DNA of 64,000 nucleotides from Aphanomyces cochlioides (Eukaryota; Oomycota; Saprolegniomycetes; Saprolegniales; Verrucalvaceae): the NCBI GenBank assembly GCA_019828595.1, contig JAHQRK010000026.1, positions 310,001 to 374,000 of the forward strand. The letters run 5' to 3'. Shown in pieces: positions 57,268 through 64,000 of this stretch. Each line of letters begins with the position of its first letter. Within the stretch, counting starts at the first letter, position 1. Made by a program: the position numbers and the translations under genes. The notes below the pieces were generated by a model. The model searched no databases, was not told where the DNA came from, and was given only the letters and a program-made list of their open reading frames with translations.

Positions 57268-58745
57268 CAATTGTCAAGAAAATGGCTGCATTGACCAAGT
57301 CAGTGATAGCAGCATTCAACCCTACTGCTGGTCAGAACATCAAGTCGCCGCATTTGAGAGTCATTTTCAAGTCGTCTGCGCCTCCTGCAGTGCTGGTGCC
57401 AAAATCCGGCGACGCACTACGCGAAATCACCATTACGGATCCGTCGGGTCAGCCTTTTGTCGTCGTGTTTCAGCACAAGATCGCTGCTCTGAACAAGACA
57501 TTGCCTCCGTCGATTGTTTCACGACGTGCAGAGGCCAAGGCTGAAAAAGCGAAGGCAAAAGCGGCCAAGGCAGCGGCAAAATCTCCTCCGTCAGGAGAAA
57601 AAGAACCTGAACATGATGGAGACGATCATGATCAAGACCCTGGAACAAATGCGGAAGGCAAGGCCGACTCAACTGAGGCCTCTGGAGATCGTCAAGATGA
57701 ACAACCACAGCCAACAGCTCCTTCTCATGGCTCTGATGTCGATATGTCTGGTGACAGCGATCCCCCTAACAACAATGGACAAGACAAACAACAAGAAGAT
57801 GTGGAAATGTCTACCAACGAATCGCCCGCTCTTGCTCCACCAAGTGAGCAGCCCAAGAACTCGCTGGACCTTCAATTGGTAACGGGCTACCGGTCTGGAC
57901 CAGCTCCAAAACGTACTTTGCCTTCGTCCCCACGTTTGGATCCCCTGCCGACATCCAACCGTTTTCATATCCTCGAAGAAGACGACGTGGAACTCTCGTT
58001 TGAAGACTTTGCAGTGCCTCGAATTGTATTGGAAGATTCAAGTGCGCCACGCCCGAAAAAGACCAAAGGCAAAGCGAAGAAACAACGACTTAACAAGTCT
58101 GCTGCAGCCCACCTCGAATTGGCGAAGAAGATCATTCGAGACAAGAAAGTCGAAGGCAGTATCACCGAATGTCAACGCATTTTGCGAGATGATCCTCAGC
58201 TCGTTGCACATGCTATGTACGCACAAGATGAAGACCTCAGTTTGTTTCAGTCACTTGTTGCAACCAAGACTATTGAGCGCAAGATGGCTTTGTTAAAAGC
58301 TCAAGGCAAGCCTCACAACTACAAACATCACGTCAACTTCATGGCTCAATACAAGATTCACCCGTCAGAAATCTTGGAAGAATTGACCACGGACATACCA
58401 GAGATCAAGCGCATCCTCTTTGCACTTGCTACGATTGACTTATTCCTCTCAAATCGGGCCCCAGACCTCTACACAAACTCGGAGGCACTGACTGTTCTAT
58501 TGAACCAAGAAGCAACAAGATTGCCTGACACCAACTGCTTGACGGACTGGTCGCTGTTTGCTTTGATCGAAAACTTCAGCGACAATCTCGAGAAGTTCAC
58601 TTTGCCGGCTCCCGTCTTGTCGGCCATCTCGATGCTCAAAAGCATCACCAACAATTACCACATCGACGAGCTCTGTAGCAAAGCTCACCACTCCATGAAC
58701 GCCGACGAAATTGATCCCCTCGATTTGGAGGACGATCAACTCTAA
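57268..58745 (+). pseudogene. LINE ORF1 of E3, 3' part
   Basis: ORF1 from AIVKKMAAL to the stop at 58743-58745, no frameshift, continuing the frame of 47842-49402 once D and one duplication are removed. Contains the Ala/Lys helix, basic patch and C-terminal domain. Disrupted only by insertion. Confidence 0.9.
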
Positions 58746-58823
58746 GGCTTCTATCCCCTGCTTCAATCCATTTCAACCTCCCCTCTGACCCCTCCATTCT
58801 ACTCATTTTCATCTGTACTCGTG

Positions 58824-59243
58824 ATGAGTGACAACAACTTCTCCGATGTCCCAACTGAACTCGTGGACTGGGACCCACAAATCATCTCCCTCAACACCAA
58901 TGGCTTCTCCAACAGTCATCGGTACATCCTCGACAAACTATCAAGTGTTCACGACGTTTCCTTTATCCAAGAAACCCGTTTCCGCACGCCAAGTCTCCAC
59001 GACCGTGTTGCGTTCCATTGGCAACGCATCACAAACCACGAAGGCTCTTTGTTCTTTGAAGAGCCTATTTACCCTGAAGTATCCACGTCGCCAGCCACTG
59101 GAGGTCTGGCTACGTTGATACATCCTCACTCTCCTTTGAAGAACGCCACTCAAGTCCCTCATGACAACCCAGTGCTTCGTGGTCGTTATCTACAAGTGCG
59201 ATGTACTCTGGGTCCACTGACAGTCGTTCTCCACAATATCTAT
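58824..59243 (+). pseudogene. LINE ORF2 of E3, N-terminal endonuclease piece
   Basis: ATG at 58824, 78 nt after the ORF1 stop. Encodes ORF2 residues 1 to ~140, with Asn24, Glu50 and the first part of the endonuclease fold, then runs into E4 and stops at 59339. The gap before it is pyrimidine-rich, as in all copies. Confidence 0.9.
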
Positions 59244-59888
59244 ACTTCCGAATTTGCCTCGTACCCCTCAAGTCAAGAAGTTATCAAGTGCCGCCGCGCT
59301 CAAAATGTCCAACGCCAACAGCTGTTCCGAGCTCCGTGAGACCAACACTCACGGAGTCACCATCATTCCAGGTATTGTATCTCCTCACCCACTTTCGTCG
59401 TCCAATCAGGATGGCGGAAGTGGTGTGAGTAATGTCTCTACACCTAACCCTAGGGCCGAAGTGGAGGTCGAGTTCGACCCCAACAGCGTCTTTAGAGACC
59501 AATCTGCGTCTCGCTCCCCCAGCGCTTCACCTGGTGCTCCACTCGCCGGAGTTCCAGGGGGGGTCAACCTCAGTGGGTCAGTGGTTGACCCCCAGACCAC
59601 TGTCGTTAACTTGTCTAGCGAAGCCCTCACTCAGGAGGGCGAACCACTGGGGCCTTGTGCCTGTGGTGGCTGCTTCCCTGGACTCCAATTGGAGTCGATC
59701 CCCAGTGAAGGCGGCGAGAAAACGGGGTCCATGCCAGCCCTAGAGGCTACGAGGGCCCCCCCTATGGGCACACCCTGCGGTTCTGTCTACTTCCCCCCAG
59801 GGGCCTCTTCGGAGGGGCGGGGGCGGTATCCCGATTTGGGTTCTCGCCGGAGCAATGGTGTACCCCAGTCACCGTGCTGCGGGGATGG
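59244..59888 (+). mobile_element. E4, left part: LINE inserted in E3
   Basis: Starts exactly at ACTTCCG (59244), same orientation as its host E3, and is cut at ...tgcggggatgg (59888) by element E. Only the first 645 nt are in the window. Confidence 0.92.
59305..59888 (+). pseudogene. LINE ORF1 of E4, N-terminal piece
   Basis: ATG at 59305; residues 1 to ~195 of ORF1 in frame, then a stop inside element E (59892 or nearby). Gly64 is replaced by Arg (SVFRD for SVSGD; two adjacent changes), a difference private to this copy. The rest of E4 should follow element E to the right. Confidence 0.85.
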
Positions 59889-62800
59889 TTAAATGAGTTG
59901 TATTAACCTTATTTTTGAGCAAAGGCCCTAATGACTTACTAATTTGCCTCGTACTGTATAAATAGAACTTGGAAAACAGAATATGGCAAAGTGGTCATTG
60001 AACAGGAGATGAAGTGGTGAGCCGTCAGCTCACTCATGAAACGACGCTGTCAGGAATGGCGTGTTGACGTAACCAGGGGTCCGAAGATAGATGCTTGAGC
60101 ACATTGAATACCTTGGTGTATCCCTTCTTGAGAGGGAGATCAACCAGGAGCTGTTGTAGATGTAGCTTGATCAAAGAGGCAGCATGAATGGCAACTTCCA
60201 TCGGACTCTTCGCTGTGAGGTCGGGTCGAAAGGTGCGATCGGCACGTTGGAGCCATATTTGATAATACACGCAGGCTCGGACAATCGGCCAGATCTTCAG
60301 ATAGCCACGGATGTAGTATCCATCGGACGGCTTGGGCGTCTCGTAGAACATTTCCAGACACGTGGACGGAAAGGAACACTCGAGCAGTCGCTGGATCGCC
60401 TTGAAGAAATACCAAACAGATTGACCATATCCACAAGAGAACAGGAAATGCTCGTACGTCTCATTGACACGACAGAAGACACACGTCGGCTTGGGGTCTT
60501 GGTACTGAAACAGATATTGCATGGCGTTGGCGCGGAGAAGGGTCTTGAAAATGAACTCTCCATATCGAGGGAGGATGTGGTCGGGTTGGAGGAAGGCGGC
60601 AAGTTGGGTAAGGCGCTTGGGGTCTTCGTAAAAGTTGGATGGCAGGTTGAGATGCTTGGTAGGAAGAATGGACGAGCTGACAGCTGGAGAAGCTCTGATC
60701 TTAGCCGATTTCGAAGTCGCAAACGCCAACAAGATCGGACTCGAGTCAGGGTGAATCATCCAGTGCCATTCCATCCATTCAGAGCTTGGCGTCGGCAAGT
60801 GGAACACGGGAGCATCCTCTTCAGAAACAATCTCAAACAATCGTGATAACTTGGTCACCAAGATTGAGATCCATTGTTTCGTTGGAGGGACAAAATTGGC
60901 TTGGCGGCAGGCACGGTTGATTTTGTCGAACAAGATCGAAGCTGGCCAAACTCGCTGACACGGAGTCAACAAATGCGACAACTTCGTGATGTGAAGCGAA
61001 GCCAATACATTGGCTTGGTCTTGCGTCGATGTAGAGCACTGATCGTATTGGTCTTCGAGTCCAGGCAGATACGAGTTGTGCCAAAGGGGAACATCCAAAG
61101 ATGAGATGTGATTTGGACAGCCGTACGGAGTCCAGCGGGATTCAAACCAGCTACTCAATAAGGCTTTCCACATTGGAGTGATATTGGGATTCTTGTACAG
61201 TTGTCTGATGAATGCAGAAGAGCCATTTGCCAAGAGGAGATCTCGGGGGGAACCCCATGGATGAAAAGCCTTCTCGAGGAGAGTATAGCCCGGCGTAATC
61301 CAGGCGGACATGGCAGACTTGCGGGGTGGGGTGGTGATGGCTTGAATGCATCTGATCATGACAGAGCGGTTGTGTTGTTGCCATAAAGCAAGTGCATGGT
61401 GCAGGCCTAAGCCACCGGACTTCTTCGGCATGAATAGGATCTCCTTTTTGATCAAACGGAGGCCATGGACAGAGGAGGATGGGTTGATTTCTTCACCATG
61501 CATAAATTGAAGCATGGCCTTGTCGATCTTTTTGGCCAGGTCTTTGTCGGCAGGGACAAAAGCCAGTTGGTACCATAACACAGGCAGACATATGCTGTGC
61601 AGGATAGTGACTTTTCCGGCCATGGTTCGAGCCTTGTAGAGCCACAAAGACAAGCGAGCCACAAACTTCTCAAACACGTAATTGAAACGTGCCAATGGAG
61701 AAAGATTGGGCGCAACCAAGATACCAAGAGCCTTCACGGGACTGTCGGAAGTAACTTGTAGTGAGGCAAGGTTCCCATTCAACTGGCTGTAGGTCAGAAT
61801 TTGGGTCTTGTCTACGTTGAGTCGGAAACCAGACTTGTCGCAAAAGGTTTGAACCAATGCAAGCTGCCGGTGGAGGCACGTCTCATTTGCCGCATAGAGT
61901 TGCGAGTCGTCGGCAAAGTAACTCCCAGTGTGGTAGCGATCCCCACACTTGATGCCATAGTTGGAGTGTTGCCGTAGGAGTTGGCACATCGGTTCCAAAG
62001 CGATCACAAACAGAAGTGGCGACAGTGGATCACCTTGCAACACACCGCGTGAGATGTGAACTGGCTTGGACAAGAAGCCGTTCACCAAGATGCGAGACTT
62101 GCGGCCCGAGTACAGTACGCGAACCATGTCAACAAAGGTTTCGGGAAAGCCATAGTGACGGAGGACGCGGAGCAAGTACGCGTGGTCCACGCGATCAAAA
62201 GCTTTCTCAAAGTCAAGCAGTGCCACCATCGAGGACGGACTGTGTAGTTTGATGTGGTGCAGCATGTCATCCAGTCGTGCAATATTGGTTTGGATATTGC
62301 TTCGACGGATAAAGCCTTGCTGGTCCGGGTGGATGATGTGTCGAATGTGGCGCTGGAGTCGATAAGCCAGAATACTCGTCAGGATTTTCACATCCGTGTT
62401 GAGTAGGCTAATGGGCCGATAGTTCTTGGCCTGTGACTTGGGGCCTTTCTTGTGCAGCAACACCAGCGTACTGACAAGTTGCATGGGAGTCAAGCGAGGG
62501 TGAGAATGGAGCTGGTGTGTGAATAGCAGCTCCAATACCAACGACCACTTGTGAGGTGCAAGTTTGAGGACTTCGAATGGCAGAGCGTTGGGACCTGGCG
62601 CTGAGTTCGAACTGCTGTGTCGAATAGCATGATAGAACTCGTTGGCGCGCAAGGGAGCCGACAGCTCTTTCTGGGCTTGCTCTGGCAGTTGCTTGTGTCG
62701 AGTCAATGGGGTCAGAAATGACGACACTTCGTCTCCAGATCGCTGCACGTCGGGAGCTGCAAACAAGTCCTTGTAGTAGTCGACCAGGACGTCAGACATG

Positions 62801-64000
62801 CCTTGTTGATTGGAGACAACATTTCCATTGACATCCACCAACTCTTTGAAGACTGTCTTCTTCAAGGGGGTAGGGACAGGGGACATGAAGTGGAACTTGG
62901 ACGAGCGCTCTGCTTTGTACAAGTGAAGTTGGAACGCCTGGTCTTGACGAAACTGCTTGTCTCGATCTTGCAGCTCGTGAATTTGCTTTTGAAGGTCTCG
63001 CACTCGATCCACCAGCACTGAATCTTGACGCATGTTGGGGACTTGCAAAAGCGAAGCGATCTCGACAGCTAACTTCTTCAACGGCAGACGTTGTTTCTCC
63101 AATCGTTGAGAATGGAATTCTTTGAGTTGGGAGCGGATATCATTGACCAGCATGTCGTAGGCCTTGGAGATATTGTGGAATGTTGGAGACTTGTCCAAAA
63201 ATCGATCCAGACATCCATGAACAATCTCGGCCGCTCGTGGTAGACGAAGTAGCCAAGTTGGAGCTTTCCATGATCCAGAGCCATGGCGCAATGTTTGACG
63301 CTTTGTGATGATACGACAAGCCACGTGGTCAGCCTGTGGAACGTGTGGCATGTGCGTCGCCTTCCAATGACGAAGACCCGCCAAGGTGGACGAACAAAAG
63401 ATGTAGTCAAGTCGGTTGGTGAGTGTGGGACTTGTGAAGGTTCTTGCCACGGGGTTTTGACGGCGAAACAGATCCACCAGAGACAAACTGTGCATCCATT
63501 GTTCCAGTTGAAGGGTGCCGGCCATGGTGGAGGTACTGGGTCTCAACGAATCCAAATCTTTGTTGAGAGTGCAGTTGAAATCTCCTCCAACAATGTGGAG
63601 CGCATGTGGAGGAAAGTCGCGTGGCAATTCTTCGAAGTAACTTGCTCGTTCTTGGAAGGCTGCCGGCGCATAGATATTGTGGAGAACGACTGTCAGTGGA
63701 CCCAGAGTACATCGCACTTGTAGATAACGACCACGAAGCACTGAGTTGTCATGAGGGACTTGAGTGGCGTTCTTCAAAGGAGAGTGAGGATGTATCAACG
63801 TAGCCAGACCTCCAGTGGCTGGCGACGTGGATACTTCAGGGTAAATAGGCTCTTCAAAGAACAAAGAGCCTTCGTGGTTTGTGATGCGTTGCCAATGGAA
63901 CGCAACACGGTCGTGGAGACTTGGCGTGCGGAAACGGGTTTCTTGGATAAAGGAAACGTCGTGAACACTTGATAGTTTGTCGAGGATGTACCGATGACTG
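59889..64000 (-). mobile_element. E: LINE copy inserted in E4, cut by the window edge
   Basis: Minus-strand element with its 3' end at 59889. The 3' UTR lacks two bases in the hairpin (gaagtggtgagcc instead of gaagtgagtgagcc), shortening the stem from 9 to 6 bp. ORF2 runs to the window edge; ORF1 and the 5' end are outside. Confidence 0.93.
60034..64000 (-). CDS. LINE ORF2 (partial at window edge): endonuclease + RT + zinc motif
   Basis: Open from the stop at 60034 to the end of the window, covering ORF2 residues ~30-1351; the start codon lies just outside. All visible motifs are intact: endonuclease GGDFN, RLDY and ADH, RT LLDFEKAFD and FADD, and the C-terminal C-x2-C-x7-H-x4-C. The catalytic Glu50 is inside; Asn24 is not. 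A private change replaces Leu-Tyr with Gln-Tyr in GLEDQYDQ. It is the innermost, and so youngest, member of the nest. Confidence 0.92.
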   Translation of the reverse strand, partial: SHRYILDKLSSVHDVSFIQETRFRTPSLHDRVAFHWQRITNHEGSLFFEEPIYPEVSTSPATGGLATLIHPHSPLKNATQVPHDNSVLRGRYLQVRCTLGPLTVVLHNIYAPAAFQERASYFEELPRDFPPHALHIVGGDFNCTLNKDLDSLRPSTSTMAGTLQLEQWMHSLSLVDLFRRQNPVARTFTSPTLTNRLDYIFCSSTLAGLRHWKATHMPHVPQADHVACRIITKRQTLRHGSGSWKAPTWLLRLPRAAEIVHGCLDRFLDKSPTFHNISKAYDMLVNDIRSQLKEFHSQRLEKQRLPLKKLAVEIASLLQVPNMRQDSVLVDRVRDLQKQIHELQDRDKQFRQDQAFQLHLYKAERSSKFHFMSPVPTPLKKTVFKELVDVNGNVVSNQQGMSDVLVDYYKDLFAAPDVQRSGDEVSSFLTPLTRHKQLPEQAQKELSAPLRANEFYHAIRHSSSNSAPGPNALPFEVLKLAPHKWSLVLELLFTHQLHSHPRLTPMQLVSTLVLLHKKGPKSQAKNYRPISLLNTDVKILTSILAYRLQRHIRHIIHPDQQGFIRRSNIQTNIARLDDMLHHIKLHSPSSMVALLDFEKAFDRVDHAYLLRVLRHYGFPETFVDMVRVLYSGRKSRILVNGFLSKPVHISRGVLQGDPLSPLLFVIALEPMCQLLRQHSNYGIKCGDRYHTGSYFADDSQLYAANETCLHRQLALVQTFCDKSGFRLNVDKTQILTYSQLNGNLASLQVTSDSPVKALGILVAPNLSPLARFNYVFEKFVARLSLWLYKARTMAGKVTILHSICLPVLWYQLAFVPADKDLAKKIDKAMLQFMHGEEINPSSSVHGLRLIKKEILFMPKKSGGLGLHHALALWQQHNRSVMIRCIQAITTPPRKSAMSAWITPGYTLLEKAFHPWGSPRDLLLANGSSAFIRQLYKNPNITPMWKALLSSWFESRWTPYGCPNHISSLDVPLWHNSYLPGLEDQYDQCSTSTQDQANVLASLHITKLSHLLTPCQRVWPASILFDKINRACRQANFVPPTKQWISILVTKLSRLFEIVSEEDAPVFHLPTPSSEWMEWHWMIHPDSSPILLAFATSKSAKIRASPAVSSSILPTKHLNLPSNFYEDPKRLTQLAAFLQPDHILPRYGEFIFKTLLRANAMQYLFQYQDPKPTCVFCRVNETYEHFLFSCGYGQSVWYFFKAIQRLLECSFPSTCLEMFYETPKPSDGYYIRGYLKIWPIVRACVYYQIWLQRADRTFRPDLTAKSPMEVAIHAASLIKLHLQQLLVDLPLKKGYTKVFNVLKHLSSDPWLRQHAIPDSVVS

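Larger units (their letters stand above)
57255..59243 (+). mobile_element. E3, right part
   Basis: E3 resumes after D with the rest of ORF1, the 75-80 nt gap and the start of ORF2. It is cut at ...caatatctat (59243) by the 5' end of E4. The 13 nt CCACAATATCTAT before E4 are the predicted target-site duplication of E4. Confidence 0.93.

Noticed and set aside
19350..64000. LTR retrotransposon or DNA transposon
   Set aside because: No long terminal repeats, integrase, protease or transposase; exact 5' ends, 13-15 bp target duplications and APE + RT define a non-LTR element.

Overview
The window is eukaryotic repeat DNA with no recognisable single-copy host gene. About 17.1 kb of a 179-bp tandem satellite (roughly 95 head-to-tail monomers) abuts about 47 kb made almost entirely of one family of non-LTR (LINE-type) retrotransposon. 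The organism cannot be fixed from this sequence. The LINE encodes an AP-type endonuclease, a reverse transcriptase and a C-terminal C-x2-C-x7-H-x4-C zinc motif, which occurs in several eukaryotic lineages. The intron-free ORFs, about 50% GC and absence of RIP-like C-to-T decay would fit an oomycete or another stramenopile, but I hold that at low confidence. The satellite plus self-nested LINEs looks like a centromeric, pericentromeric or subtelomeric block.

LINE structure, worked out by comparing copies: the element is about 7.38 kb and starts precisely at ACTTCCG. It has a 61-nt leader, ORF1 (1011 aa, gag-like, unfamiliar), a 78-nt pyrimidine-rich gap, ORF2 (1351 aa, endonuclease + RT + zinc motif) and a 146-nt 3' UTR ending ...CTCATTTAA with no poly(A). 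The 3' UTR starts with a 9-bp hairpin that includes the ORF2 stop codon. It also carries a 21-nt stretch complementary at 19 of 21 positions to the extreme 5' end.

Layout: satellite 1-17117; ORF2 fragment E0 (+) 17118-19349; full element A (-) 19350-26727; unique spacer 26728-27296; E1 (+) 27297-30248, interrupted by full element B (-) 30249-37624 and resuming 37625-38936; E2 (+) 38937-41887, interrupted by C (-) 41888-47779; C is interrupted by E3 (+) 47781-49402, which is interrupted by D (-) 49403-57254 and resumes 57255-59243; E4 (+) 59244-59888 sits in E3; E (-) 59889 to the window edge sits in E4. E1 > E2 > C > E3 > E4 > E is thus a six-deep nest of one family inside itself, whose right halves should lie beyond the window. 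B and D are closed on both sides by 13-15 bp target-site duplications.

How the parts work together: ORF2 would nick the target and prime cDNA synthesis, and ORF1 would package the RNA. No copy seen whole has both ORFs intact: ORF2 is open in A, D and E (E is cut by the window edge), ORF1 is open in B and in the original E3. The copies are nearly identical, so the burst is recent. Movement probably relied on trans-complementation or on intact copies elsewhere, unless the one- and two-base lesions are consensus errors.
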